From positions 1,415,229-1,479,228 of the forward strand of contig NZ_NWTM01000001.1 in the NCBI RefSeq assembly GCF_004137795.1: a DNA stretch of 64,000 bases, in the 5' to 3' direction. The notes beneath the pieces were generated by a model. It saw only the letters and a program-made list of their open reading frames with translations. It made no database searches and had not been told where the DNA came from. The translations under genes were made by a program, and so were the position numbers. Positions 1 through 8,462 of this stretch are shown here, in pieces (positions within the stretch are counted from its first letter, which is position 1; each line of letters starts with the position of its first letter). The DNA is from Pectobacterium zantedeschiae. GTDB lineage: Bacteria > Pseudomonadota > Gammaproteobacteria > Enterobacterales > Enterobacteriaceae.

Positions 1-504
1 GTACTACCGCATATCTATTTACAGGGCTTTTGGGATCACTATCTATTGATTGGTGGCGTAGGGTCAACGTTGCCGCTAGCCTTCCTGCTGTTGCGCAGCA
101 AAGTGACTCATCTGCGCACCATTGGCAGAATGGGCATCGTACCGAGCTTCTTTAACATCAACGAACCGATCATGTTCGGCGCCCCTATCATTATGAATCC
201 GATGCTGTTCCTGCCCTTCGTCTTCGTGCCGATGGTCAATGCCGTACTGGCTTACACGGCAACCAAAATGGGGTGGCTAGCGCAGGTCGTATCATTAACA
301 CCCTGGACGACGCCAGCCCCCGTTGGTGCATCGTGGGCCGCAAACTGGAGTTTCAGTCCGTTTATCATGTGCATATTGTGCATGGTGTTTTCCGCACTGA
401 TGTATTTACCGTTCCTGCGCGCTTATGAACATACGTTGATGAAAACCGAGGAGCAAAAAATGCAGGACGGCCTGTCGATTGCAAAAACGGTAGGTAGTAA
501 TTAA
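1..504 (+). CDS. PTS lactose/cellobiose-family EIIC, C-terminal part (5' end outside window)
   Basis: Membrane permease of a sugar phosphotransferase system; this family imports and phosphorylates beta-glucosides, cellobiose or N,N'-diacetylchitobiose. The frame is open from the first base, so the gene starts upstream of the window. The visible part resembles the C-terminal region of ChbC/CelB: a segment with INEPIMFGAPIIMNPM, typical of the substrate-binding EIIC core, then hydrophobic helices and a charged tail. The matching EIIA gene follows 172 bp downstream, so the two probably share a system; the EIIB gene is not in view and may lie upstream. Family is confident, the exact sugar is not. 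Confidence 0.88.
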   Translation, partial: VLPHIYLQGFWDHYLLIGGVGSTLPLAFLLLRSKVTHLRTIGRMGIVPSFFNINEPIMFGAPIIMNPMLFLPFVFVPMVNAVLAYTATKMGWLAQVVSLTPWTTPAPVGASWAANWSFSPFIMCILCMVFSALMYLPFLRAYEHTLMKTEEQKMQDGLSIAKTVGSN

Positions 505-512
505 TGGGGTGA

Positions 513-671
513 ATAAAGAACTCGTCAAACGTATTAAATAGAGGAAATAAAATATCGCGTTCAGCAACGGAATATTTTCATCATCTATTATCTTCCGTCA
601 TGAATAGCATTCAAGAATGCGGCATAGGGAATAAGACCATTGCCGCGGGTATTTTGTCACATAAAAAATAG
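513..671 (+). other. Open frame between EIIC and EIIA, no standard start near its RBS
   Basis: This 172-bp spacer holds an open frame ending in TAG at 669-671. A good Shine-Dalgarno-like GAGGA (541-545) precedes an ATA codon at 552; the only ATG in frame is at 600 and would give 23 residues. It may be a lost or ATA-started small gene, or simple spacer. No family is recognised. Coding status is very uncertain. Confidence 0.15.
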
Positions 672-676
672 GTTAT

Positions 677-982
677 ATGATGATTACATTAGAAGATGCC
701 GTAATGGATATTATTGTCAATGCGGGGCAGTCGCGCAGCCTATGTTTTGAAGCACTGCACGCTGCACGTAAAGGTAAGATTGATGAAGCCAAATATTTGT
801 TGAAGGAGGCCGATGCTTACGCGCGCAAGGCACACCACATGCAGACCCAGCTAATCGAACAAGATGCAGGGGAAGCCAGACAGCCGATGACATTAATTAT
901 GGTTCATGCTCAAGATCATTTAATGACATCGCTGCTCGCCCGCGAATTATCAGAAGAAATTATTCATCTTTATCAGCGGTAA
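677..982 (+). CDS. PTS lactose/cellobiose-family EIIA component
   Basis: Cytoplasmic phosphocarrier that passes phosphate from HPr to the EIIB of a lactose/cellobiose-type PTS. The protein is 101 residues, normal for the LacF/ChbA family, all-helical and trimeric in known members. The conserved phosphorylation segment MVHAQDHLM is present near residue 76, and the N-terminal part with IVNAGQSRSL matches ChbA. An AGG lies a few bases before the double ATG at 677/680, giving a weak ribosome site. It follows the EIIC gene and precedes a sugar porin on the same strand, consistent with an uptake operon or regulon. Substrate is not determined by the sequence. Confidence 0.9.
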   Translation: MMITLEDAVMDIIVNAGQSRSLCFEALHAARKGKIDEAKYLLKEADAYARKAHHMQTQLIEQDAGEARQPMTLIMVHAQDHLMTSLLARELSEEIIHLYQR

Positions 983-1141
983 TATTGCCTCTTAAAGGGA
1001 GGGTCGATTACGTCAGTTATTTAATTACGTTGCACTATTAGAAAAATAACAATCACCTTGTTCTGAGCGCCGTGCAATTATTCACGTCAATCAGAGCGGG
1101 ATGATTATTGTCTGAAAATAACTTACCGAATTGAGATGACT

Positions 1142-2521
1142 ATGAAAAATTGCAAAAAACTTCCAGTTACGCTGGCGGTGCTGGCTGCCCTTTGCTCCGG
1201 TTCCGCGCTCGCACAAGAAACCATTACCCAGGAGCAATTAGATCGCATTGTTGCTCAGGCAGTAGAAAAAGCGCTGGCGGAACGTCAGGCCAAATTAGAC
1301 GCCATCGCCAGTAAGCAGGTCGACCCGCTGACCACACCGGATGCCCCCAAGACGCCTGACATGGCGATCCCCTATGGCATCAACTTTACCGGTTATGCGC
1401 GTTACGGTGCGCAATTCCAGAGCGGTGATCAGAAATATGTTGCGGTTGATGGTTCCTATAATGGTGCTTCCGCACTGGGCCGTTTAGGCAACGAAGGCAA
1501 TGGCGGTGAGTTCCAGCTTTCCAAGGCGTTCAAGAGTGACAATGGTGCTATCTGGGATGTCGTCGTGATGATCGACCACTGGGGTGATGAAGTTAACCTG
1601 AAAAAAGCCTATGCTGGCGTCACCAACCTTTTCGCCTCTCAGCCAAACGCCTATCTCTGGGCAGGGCGTGATTTCCATCAGCGTCCACAGCAAGGTATCA
1701 ACGACTACTTCTGGATGAACCATGATGGTCAGGGTGCAGGGATAAAAAACGTTGAACTCGGCGGTATTCAATTCGATGTGGCAGCTGTCGGTGCCGTAGA
1801 ATCCTGTAATCCTCAAGTGATAGCAGATAACTCTAACCCCTCACGCATCAGTTGTACTGGCAGCTCCGGTACGGGCGATAAAGGCAATTACGCGCTGACC
1901 TCCAAAGTACATGGCATCAAGCTGGGGCCGCTGGATCTTGCTCTGTACGCTAACTACGGTTTTGACTCAAAAGCGGTGGATAGCGATGAACGGATGAAGG
2001 CCTGGCAAGGCGGTGCGGTTCTGAGCCATACGGGGAAAAATAGTCTCAATCAGTTTATCACCCGCTATTCGGACAATGCGGATAACAGCGTTTACAACAA
2101 AACGAACAACCTGAAAACCTTCTATGCCAGCTTCGAAGGTAAATACAAATTCACGCCGCAAACACAGGTCGAATACCTGTTGGCCTACCATGACTACTCG
2201 AATGACTCAGCGAGTCAGGATGATCGTCGTAACTACAATGCCATCGTTCGCCCCATGTATTTCTGGAATGACGTGCATTCTACCTGGCTTGAGGCGGGCT
2301 ATCAGCATGTAGATTACGGCCAGGGCGGTGACAATAAAGGGTGGAAACTGACGCTTTCCCAGAATGTCTCAATTGCGATGGGAGCGGAGTTCAGACCGAT
2401 GCTGCGCTTCTATGTGACTGGTGGAGAAGTGGATAACAAACACACCGCACGGACAACGACCGGGGTCAACACGCAGCTCGACTCGTTCAACGTTGGGGCA
2501 ATGTGGGAAGCCTGGTTCTAA
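1142..2521 (+). CDS. LamB-type carbohydrate porin (BglH/ScrY-like)
   Basis: Outer-membrane sugar-specific porin. The chosen start is the second ATG (1142), preceded by TTGAGA; ATG 1136 is an alternative adding two residues. A signal peptide ends at SALA, followed by a short charged helical segment (EQLDRIVAQAVEKALAERQ) resembling the N-terminal coiled coil of ScrY/BglH, then the beta-barrel beginning near GINFTGYARYGAQF. The protein ends MWEAWF, with the terminal Phe expected of an outer-membrane barrel. At about 459 residues it is longer than LamB, which fits the coiled-coil subgroup. Its position after a beta-glucoside-type PTS suggests it supplies that transporter, for example with oligosaccharides from plant cell walls; that is inference. 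Confidence 0.88.
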   Translation: MKNCKKLPVTLAVLAALCSGSALAQETITQEQLDRIVAQAVEKALAERQAKLDAIASKQVDPLTTPDAPKTPDMAIPYGINFTGYARYGAQFQSGDQKYVAVDGSYNGASALGRLGNEGNGGEFQLSKAFKSDNGAIWDVVVMIDHWGDEVNLKKAYAGVTNLFASQPNAYLWAGRDFHQRPQQGINDYFWMNHDGQGAGIKNVELGGIQFDVAAVGAVESCNPQVIADNSNPSRISCTGSSGTGDKGNYALTSKVHGIKLGPLDLALYANYGFDSKAVDSDERMKAWQGGAVLSHTGKNSLNQFITRYSDNADNSVYNKTNNLKTFYASFEGKYKFTPQTQVEYLLAYHDYSNDSASQDDRRNYNAIVRPMYFWNDVHSTWLEAGYQHVDYGQGGDNKGWKLTLSQNVSIAMGAEFRPMLRFYVTGGEVDNKHTARTTTGVNTQLDSFNVGAMWEAWF

Positions 2522-2531
2522 TCGCATAAAC

Positions 2532-2557
2532 TTAGGGAGACCGTGTGGTCTCCCTAA
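2532..2557. terminator. Hairpin between porin and ruvB
   Basis: A perfect 11-bp stem (TTAGGGAGACC with GGTCTCCCTAA) around a GTGT loop lies between two genes that converge. There is no long T-run on either side, so it may act weakly or in both directions, ending the porin transcript and the ruvAB transcript. Confidence 0.6.
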
Positions 2558-2591
2558 ATGTGAACGAGATGGAAAACAGACTCAGACGATA

Positions 2592-3596
2592 CTATTCTTC
2601 GCGTGTTAAGCCAAAATGCCGATAGGCATGCTGCGTCGCCATTCGACCACGCGGCGTACGCTGGATGAACCCTTGCTGAATTAGAAACGGTTCCAATACA
2701 TCTTCGATAGTTTCGCGCTCTTCGCCAATCGCGGCGGCTAAATTGTCCAACCCGACAGGGCCGCCCATAAACTTATCGATGATCGCCAACAGCAGCTTAC
2801 GGTCCATGTAGTCAAAACCTTCAGTATCTACCGCCAACATATCCAGCGCCTGCGTCGCCACGGCTCCGGTAATCGCACCTTCTGATTTAACCTCAGAAAA
2901 ATCACGCACCCTGCGTAATAACCGGTTGGCGATACGCGGCGTACCACGTGCACGGCGAGCCACCTCAAGAGAGCCCTCAGGCGTCAGATCCAGTCCCAGA
3001 CACTGTGCGCTGCGGCCAACGATATACTGCAAATCCGCCACATTATAAAACTCCAGACGTTGCACAATACCAAAGCGATCGCGCAGCGGAGAGGTTAACG
3101 ACCCCGCACGCGTCGTTGCACCAATCAGTGTGAAAGGTGGCAGATCGAGCTTAATTGAGCGGGCAGCGGGCCCTTCACCGATCATGATATCCAACTGATA
3201 ATCTTCCATCGCTGGATACAGCACCTCTTCCACCACGGGCGACAGGCGATGAATTTCATCAATGAACAACACATCATGCGGCTCGAGATTGGTCAGCAAC
3301 GCGGCAAGGTCGCCTGCTTTTTCCAACACTGGGCCGGATGTCGTGCGCATATTCACGCCCATCTCATTGGCAACAATATTCGCCAGCGTCGTTTTACCTA
3401 AACCGGGAGGCCCAAAAATCAGCAGATGATCCAGCGCATCCCCACGTTTACGCGCAGCCTGAATAAAAATTTCCATCTGCTCACGCACCTGTGGCTGGCC
3501 TACATATTCGGTCAGCAGCTTAGGTCGCATCGCGCGGTCGAGAAATTCTTCTTCAGGAACGGCGTCAGCGGAAATCAAACGGTCGGCTTCTATCAT
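2592..3596 (-). CDS. ruvB: Holliday junction branch migration ATPase RuvB
   Basis: Hexameric AAA+ motor that, with RuvA, drives branch migration of Holliday junctions. The start MIEADRLIS matches the E. coli protein; an upstream ATG in frame would add ten residues overlapping ruvA and is not used. The 334-residue length agrees with the family. Walker A GPPGLGKT lies at 62-69, Walker B with FIDEIH near 112-117, sensor GATTRAGSL follows, and a C-terminal winged helix contains the PRGR motif. The gene starts 7 bp after ruvA stops, so they form one operon, probably LexA-controlled from the site near 4288. Confidence 0.98.
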   Translation of the reverse strand: MIEADRLISADAVPEEEFLDRAMRPKLLTEYVGQPQVREQMEIFIQAARKRGDALDHLLIFGPPGLGKTTLANIVANEMGVNMRTTSGPVLEKAGDLAALLTNLEPHDVLFIDEIHRLSPVVEEVLYPAMEDYQLDIMIGEGPAARSIKLDLPPFTLIGATTRAGSLTSPLRDRFGIVQRLEFYNVADLQYIVGRSAQCLGLDLTPEGSLEVARRARGTPRIANRLLRRVRDFSEVKSEGAITGAVATQALDMLAVDTEGFDYMDRKLLLAIIDKFMGGPVGLDNLAAAIGEERETIEDVLEPFLIQQGFIQRTPRGRMATQHAYRHFGLTREE

Positions 3597-3603
3597 CAAT
3601 ACC

Positions 3604-4221
3604 TCACAGCGCCGCGCGCAGTGCATCCCTGATCAGGGTTTCACAGTCTGCATCGGGACGCGCGATCTTGGAAATCATGCGGCTGGCTTCCTGCGGTTTG
3701 TATCCCAGCGCCACCAGTGCCGCTGCGGCTTCCGCTTCAGGTTCGCCAACGCGATTGTCTGTGGTAGCAGGCGATGCCAGCGGAATATCGCTGACCGGAT
3801 TGAACAGATCGCCGCTCAGGCCCTTGAAGCGATCTTTCATTTCAACGACCAGCCTTTCTGCCGTTTTCTTACCTACGCCCGGCAGTTTAATCAGCGCACC
3901 AATTTCTTCGCGCTCCACTGCGCTGACAAACTGCGTAGCAGACATCCCAGAAAGAATCGCCAGCGCCAGCTTCGGCCCAACGCCATTTACTTTGATCAGC
4001 TCACGGAACAGCGCCCTCTCCTGTTTGTCATTAAAACCGAACAGCAGTTGCGCATCTTCACGAACCACAAAATGGGTAAAAATGATCGCTTCCTGATTGA
4101 GCTCAGGGAGTTCGTAAAAGCACGTCATCGGCATATGGACTTCGTAACCCACACCGTTAGCTTCTATCAGCACCTGCGGCGGCTGTTTTTCCAGGATAAT
4201 GCCTCTGAGACGACCTATCAC
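3604..4221 (-). CDS. ruvA: Holliday junction binding protein RuvA
   Basis: Tetrameric protein that binds the four-way junction and loads RuvB. It has 205 residues (E. coli 203). The N-terminal OB-fold begins MIGRLRGII, helix-hairpin-helix motifs are visible ([13 protein letters not shown] and [15 protein letters not shown]), and the C-terminal RuvB-binding domain follows a linker. The start codon is GTG with AGGAAG seven bases upstream. It heads the ruvAB operon. The 91-bp region before it carries a LexA-like palindrome, an AT-rich stretch with TATACT, and an ERIC terminus. Confidence 0.98.
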   Translation of the reverse strand: MIGRLRGIILEKQPPQVLIEANGVGYEVHMPMTCFYELPELNQEAIIFTHFVVREDAQLLFGFNDKQERALFRELIKVNGVGPKLALAILSGMSATQFVSAVEREEIGALIKLPGVGKKTAERLVVEMKDRFKGLSGDLFNPVSDIPLASPATTDNRVGEPEAEAAAALVALGYKPQEASRMISKIARPDADCETLIRDALRAAL

Positions 4222-4253
4222 GTTGCGCTTCCTTTTACATAGGGAATGAATGG

Positions 4254-4273
4254 CTTGAAGTATGACGAGTATA
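4254..4273. repeat. ERIC terminus remnant in the ruvA leader
   Basis: The 20 bases CTTGAAGTATGACGAGTATA match, apart from one base, the CTTGAAGTATGACGGGTATA terminus recalled from the ERIC consensus and seen nearly intact at 40003-40018. No other part of an element is visible next to it. It overlaps the likely -10 (TATACT on the minus strand) of ruvA. Confidence 0.55.
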
Positions 4274-4278
4274 TAACA

Positions 4279-4306
4279 TAAAAAAGGCTGGATGAATATC
4301 CAGCCT
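4279..4306 (-). terminator. Rho-independent terminator of ruvC
   Basis: On the minus strand a stem GGCTGGAT/ATCCAGCC with loop ATTC is followed by a run of T (the A-tract at 4281-4285 on the plus strand). It lies directly after the ruvC stop codon. The same stem forms the LexA-type box described separately. Confidence 0.85.
4288..4303. promoter_or_regulatory. LexA (SOS) box upstream of ruvAB
   Basis: CTGGATGAATATCCAG is a 16-bp palindrome of the CTG-N10-CAG type. On the minus strand it reads CTGGATATTCATCCAG, nearly the same as the SOS box I recall for E. coli ruvA (CTGGATATCTATCCAG). It sits just upstream of a TATACT -10 candidate for ruvA. Confidence 0.75.
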
Positions 4307-4312
4307 CCTGTT

Positions 4313-4834
4313 TCAGCGCAGTCTTCCTGCCAACGGGTTCACTTTCGCCGTCGCCGTACGTAGCAGACTCTGGTTAAAGTGGCAGTGAGTAATAGCAATC
4401 GCCAATGCATCGGCGGCATCGGCCTGCGGACTGGCAGACAGCTTCAACAGGGAGCGAACCATATGCTGCACCTGCTTTTTATCTGCTGCGCCTGTTCCAA
4501 CCACCGTTTGCTTAACTAAACGCGCGGCGTATTCAAACACCGGTAGATCCTGATTCACACCGGCGACGATGGCCACACCTCGCGCCTGCCCGAGCTTCAA
4601 TGCTGAATCCGGGTTTTTCGCCATGAAAACCTGCTCAATTGCCATACAGTCTGGGCGAAATTGCGTAATGATTTCACTGACGCCAGCATAAATCAGCTTA
4701 AGTCGCGTGGGCATATCATCTACCACAGTGCGAATACAACCGCTGCCGAGATACGTCAAATGACGCCCCTGCTGACGGATAATGCCATAGCCCGTTACGC
4801 GCGAACCGGGGTCGATGCCTACTATGATTGTCAT
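4313..4834 (-). CDS. ruvC: Holliday junction endonuclease RuvC
   Basis: Dimeric RNase H-fold nuclease that cuts the junction symmetrically after RuvAB branch migration. Its 173 residues equal the E. coli length. The four metal-binding acidic residues are in place: Asp8 in [12 protein letters not shown], Glu67 in IEQVFM, and the Asp pair near 139 and 142 in [10 protein letters not shown]. It lies downstream of yebC on the same strand and is separated from ruvAB by its own terminator, as in other enterobacteria. Confidence 0.98.
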   Translation of the reverse strand: MTIIVGIDPGSRVTGYGIIRQQGRHLTYLGSGCIRTVVDDMPTRLKLIYAGVSEIITQFRPDCMAIEQVFMAKNPDSALKLGQARGVAIVAGVNQDLPVFEYAARLVKQTVVGTGAADKKQVQHMVRSLLKLSASPQADAADALAIAITHCHFNQSLLRTATAKVNPLAGRLR

Positions 4835-4913
4835 GGTGCTACGACTGTCATCATGCCGCTCCGCCGATTCGCCCGTCTGGGTAGAGATTTCTACTTTGCA
4901 TCACCATCTGCCA

Positions 4914-5657
4914 TTACAGCAGTTCAGCCACCTCGTCGGAGATCTCACCGTTATGGTAAACCTCCTGCACATCGTCACAGTCTTCCAGCATGTCGATCAG
5001 ACGCATCAGCTTCGGTGCCGTTTCTGCATCCATATCCGCCTTGGTGGACGGAATCATGGACACTTCAGCGGACTCCGCTTTCAGGCCAGCCGCATCTAAT
5101 GCATCCTTCACATCACCGAACGTTTCCCACGGCGTGAAGACATCAATCGCACCATCGTCATACGTCACGACATCATCAGCGCCTGCTTCCAGCGCAGCAT
5201 CCATCACGGCATCTTCATCCAGACCTGGCGCATAAGAAATAACGCCCTTTTTGGTGAAGAGGTATGAAACAGAACCATCGGTACCCAGATTGCCACCGGT
5301 TTTGGTAAACGCGTGGCGTACTTCGGAAACGGTACGGTTGCGGTTGTCACTCAGGCATTCCACCATCACAGCCGTGCCGCCTGGGCCGTAGCCTTCATAA
5401 ATGATGGTTTCCATGTTGGAATCATCGTCACCACCGACGCCACGGGCAATCGCGCGGTTCAGAGTATCGCGCGTCATGTTGTTGGACAGTGCTTTATCGA
5501 TCGCTGCGCGCAGACGTGGGTTAGACCCCGGATCGCCACCGCCCAGACGGGCTGCGGTGACCAGTTCGCGGATAATCTTGGTAAAGATTTTACCGCGTTT
5601 GGCGTCCTGTGCTGCTTTACGATGCTTTGTGTTCGCCCACTTACTATGACCTGCCAT
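4914..5657 (-). CDS. yebC: YebC/PmpR-family DNA-binding regulatory protein
   Basis: Three-domain protein of 247 residues beginning [22 protein letters not shown], which is nearly invariant in the family. Members have been described as transcription regulators and, more recently, as helpers of ribosomes at proline-rich stretches. The start has CGGAGA nine bases upstream. It stands between nudB and ruvC on the same strand, the usual enterobacterial arrangement aspS-nudB-yebC-ruvC. Confidence 0.96.
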   Translation of the reverse strand: MAGHSKWANTKHRKAAQDAKRGKIFTKIIRELVTAARLGGGDPGSNPRLRAAIDKALSNNMTRDTLNRAIARGVGGDDDSNMETIIYEGYGPGGTAVMVECLSDNRNRTVSEVRHAFTKTGGNLGTDGSVSYLFTKKGVISYAPGLDEDAVMDAALEAGADDVVTYDDGAIDVFTPWETFGDVKDALDAAGLKAESAEVSMIPSTKADMDAETAPKLMRLIDMLEDCDDVQEVYHNGEISDEVAELL

Positions 5658-5680
5658 AAAAATCTCCGAAAAAAGCCTGT

Positions 5681-6148
5681 TCAGGCCGGATAAATAACAA
5701 ATTCCTCAATCGCCTGCCGGTTGCTCCAGGACTTGGTCAGCTGTGCCGCATGGGGCACATCCAGCCACTGGTAGGCAAGATGCTCGGATAATTGCACCTC
5801 GCGCTCAGTAGGTAACGCCAGACAATACCAATGTTCAGTATTGTGCGTGACCCCCGGCGCATAGCGACGTCTCAAATGAGCAAATAGCTCAAACTCAATA
5901 CAGCGCTGACAGTCAAAGAGTGATAACGCTTCTGCGGATATATCAATGTTAACTTCTTCTTTGACTTCACGCTGTGCGGCATACGGCGCGCTTTCCCCTT
6001 CCTCTATACTGCCAGTTACCGACTGCCAGAATTCAGGATCGTCACGCCGCTGCAACATCAGCACCCGCCCGGTGTCACGGGCATAGATCACCACCAGAAC
6101 CGAAACGGGTCGCTTGTATACCATCTTATTCGTTCTCGGATTTTCCAT
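5681..6148 (-). CDS. nudB: Dihydroneopterin triphosphate pyrophosphatase NudB
   Basis: Nudix hydrolase that removes pyrophosphate from dihydroneopterin triphosphate in folate synthesis. The Nudix box is clear: [21 protein letters not shown] near residues 46-66. Core residues [10 protein letters not shown] and the final [10 protein letters not shown] match E. coli NudB (150 residues). Two starts are possible: ATG at 6148 (155 residues, overlapping aspS by 23 bp) or the ATG at 6124 just after the aspS stop (147 residues). Neither has a strong ribosome site, and translation is probably coupled to aspS. Confidence 0.93.
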   Translation of the reverse strand: MENPRTNKMVYKRPVSVLVVIYARDTGRVLMLQRRDDPEFWQSVTGSIEEGESAPYAAQREVKEEVNIDISAEALSLFDCQRCIEFELFAHLRRRYAPGVTHNTEHWYCLALPTEREVQLSEHLAYQWLDVPHAAQLTKSWSNRQAIEEFVIYPA

Positions 6149-7922
6149 CCTGAGCCGCTTTTCCTTTCACGACAACCGCAATGGCGAGCTCTTCCAGCGA
6201 AGCTGGATTGGCGAAGCTTGGCGCTTCCGTCATCAGACACGCTGCTGCCGTCGTTTTCGGGAAGGCGATGACGTCACGAATATTATCGGTGCCCGTCAGC
6301 AACATCACCAGACGGTCAAGGCCAAACGCCAGACCCGCATGCGGCGGCGTACCATATTTTAGCGCATCCAGCAGGAAGCCAAATTTCTCACGCTGCTCTT
6401 GCTCGGTAATGCCCAAAATGCTGAACACGGTTTGTTGCATCTCACCGCTGTGAATACGCACGGAACCACCGCCCACCTCATAGCCGTTAATGACCATGTC
6501 ATAGGCGTTCGCGATCGCCGAAACCGGGTTAGTCGCCAGTTCAGAAGGCAACATATCGCGCGGTGCGGTAAATGGATGGTGCATCGCAGCCAACCCACCT
6601 TCGCCATCTTCTTCAAACATTGGGAAATCGACAACCCACAGCGGCTCCCAACTGTTATCTTTTGTCAGGCTAAGGTCACGGCCCAGTTTGAGACGCAGTG
6701 CACCCAGCGCATCCGTCACCACTTTCGCGCTGTCCGCGCCGAAGAACAGGATGTCACCATCTTGCGCCGCGGTGCGATCCAACACGGCAGACAGCACGTC
6801 TTCACTCAGGAATTTTGCTACCGGGCTTTGAACGCCTTCCAGACCCTTGGCACGCTCGTTGACCTTGATATAAGCCAGACCTTTAGCGCCATAGATTTCA
6901 ATAAACTTGCCGTATTCATCAATCTGCTTACGGCTAAGTTGTGCACCGCCCGGAACGCGGATAGCGGCAACGCGACCTTTGGCATCGTTTGCTGGACCAG
7001 AGAACACTTTGAATTCGATATCTTTAACCAGATCGGCAACGTCAACCAGTTCCAGCGGGTTACGCAAGTCTGGCTTGTCGGAACCGAAACGACGCATCGC
7101 TTCCGCGAACGTCATGATCGGGAAATCGCCCAGATCGACGCCTTTCACATCCAGCCACAGTTCACGTACCAGCTTTTCCATCACTTCACGCACCTGCGGC
7201 GCAGTCATGAAAGACGTTTCCACATCGATCTGGGTAAATTCAGGCTGTCTGTCAGCGCGCAGGTCTTCATCACGGAAGCACTTGACGATCTGATAGTAGC
7301 GGTCAAAACCGGACATCATCAGCAGCTGTTTGAACAGCTGTGGGGACTGCGGCAGCGCATAAAACTTGCCTTTGTGCACACGGCTCGGTACCAGATAGTC
7401 GCGCGCGCCTTCCGGTGTCGCTTTCGTCAGCATCGGGGTTTCGATGTCCAGGAAGCCGTGGTCGTCCATAAAACGGCGCACAAAACTGGTAATACGTGCG
7501 CGCGTTTTCAGGCGCTGTGCCATTTCAGGACGACGTAAGTCCAGATAGCGGTATTTGAGGCGTGCTTCTTCAGTATTGGTTTGGTTGGAATCCAACGGCA
7601 GCGCTTCAGAACGGTTAACGATCGTCAGAGCGTTAGCAAAAATCTCGACTTCACCCGTAGCCATGTCTTTGTTGATTTGGCTTTCTGGACGGGCGCGTAC
7701 TACACCAGTGAGTTGGATGCAGAATTCGTTACGCAACTCGGATGCCAATTTAAAGGCATCCTGACGGTCAGGGTCAAAAAACACCTGAACCAGCCCTTCA
7801 CGGTCGCGCATATCAATAAAAATCAAACCACCCAGATCGCGGCGGCGGTTAACCCAACCGCATAATGTCACTTCCTGGCCCACATGGGACGAATTCAACT
7901 GCCCGCAATAATTAGTACGCAT
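6126..7922 (-). CDS. aspS: Aspartyl-tRNA synthetase
   Basis: Class II synthetase charging tRNA-Asp. It has an N-terminal OB anticodon-binding domain (residues about 1-110), the class II motif 2 with [18 protein letters not shown], a bacterial GAD insertion domain (about 290-420), and motif 3 [14 protein letters not shown] use ATG 7922 (598 residues, MRTNYCG as in E. coli); a GTG directly before it at 7925 is the alternative. AAGGA lies upstream. It heads a minus-strand operon with nudB and perhaps yebC. Confidence 0.98.
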   Translation of the reverse strand: MRTNYCGQLNSSHVGQEVTLCGWVNRRRDLGGLIFIDMRDREGLVQVFFDPDRQDAFKLASELRNEFCIQLTGVVRARPESQINKDMATGEVEIFANALTIVNRSEALPLDSNQTNTEEARLKYRYLDLRRPEMAQRLKTRARITSFVRRFMDDHGFLDIETPMLTKATPEGARDYLVPSRVHKGKFYALPQSPQLFKQLLMMSGFDRYYQIVKCFRDEDLRADRQPEFTQIDVETSFMTAPQVREVMEKLVRELWLDVKGVDLGDFPIMTFAEAMRRFGSDKPDLRNPLELVDVADLVKDIEFKVFSGPANDAKGRVAAIRVPGGAQLSRKQIDEYGKFIEIYGAKGLAYIKVNERAKGLEGVQSPVAKFLSEDVLSAVLDRTAAQDGDILFFGADSAKVVTDALGALRLKLGRDLSLTKDNSWEPLWVVDFPMFEEDGEGGLAAMHHPFTAPRDMLPSELATNPVSAIANAYDMVINGYEVGGGSVRIHSGEMQQTVFSILGITEQEQREKFGFLLDALKYGTPPHAGLAFGLDRLVMLLTGTDNIRDVIAFPKTTAAACLMTEAPSFANPASLEELAIAVVVKGKAAQDGKSENE

Positions 7923-8063
7923 CACGATGTCCTTTTACTCATCCGCCAGCTCACACGTTTCACGCCGGATTACGTTTCACGGTAGATCACAACGCAAAAA
8001 CAGTGGCATTTTCGCTGCACGGCATGGTTTTTCTGGGTTACTGTCTGATGAAAAAAGGCGGCT

Positions 8064-8092
8064 ATTATAAAGGATATTCGCCCGAACGATAA
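8064..8092 (-). promoter_or_regulatory. Candidate aspS promoter
   Basis: On the minus strand a perfect TATAAT (8064-8069) is preceded, after a 17-base spacer, by TTATCG (8087-8092), a moderate -35. It lies about 140 bp before aspS. Confidence 0.45.
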
Positions 8093-8462
8093 GCATGAAG
8101 GTAACGCTCTGCGACGCTACCGCCTACTCTTTTTACGAAATTTCCTTTCCGGTTAACAGAATGTTCACTAATCGCGACGGAGTTGTTGCAAAACTGAACA
8201 TCAGAGGCAAACCGAGTCATCTGAATATGATGATCTAAAAACCGTCAGAAAAGCGGCATAGCAGTCGGCTAATCTTCTGAAGATCTATCCGCACAACAGC
8301 ACGATCATGCCAGCGCGCACGGCATGGGATTTGTGGAAACTGACCTTCTCTTTTAATAAAACCTGCTAAAATTAATAAGTAACTATTTATTTTTATAAAA
8401 ATTTTAATAAAAAACGCTTTTCCATTATTGGCTAATGCGTATGGTTTACATGGAGAACAAGT
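8093..8462. other. Intergenic region between aspS and the EAL-HDOD gene
   Basis: The two genes diverge. The last 120 bases before 8463 are AT-rich (TAATAAAA, TTTTTATAAAAATTTTAATAAAAA), a likely promoter or nucleoid-protein binding stretch for the EAL-HDOD gene. I see no RNA gene, repeat or ORF here. Confidence 0.4.

Noticed and set aside
6399-7538. Long plus-strand frame of 379 codons opposite aspS
   Set aside because: It lies wholly within aspS on the other strand and has no family features or ribosome site.
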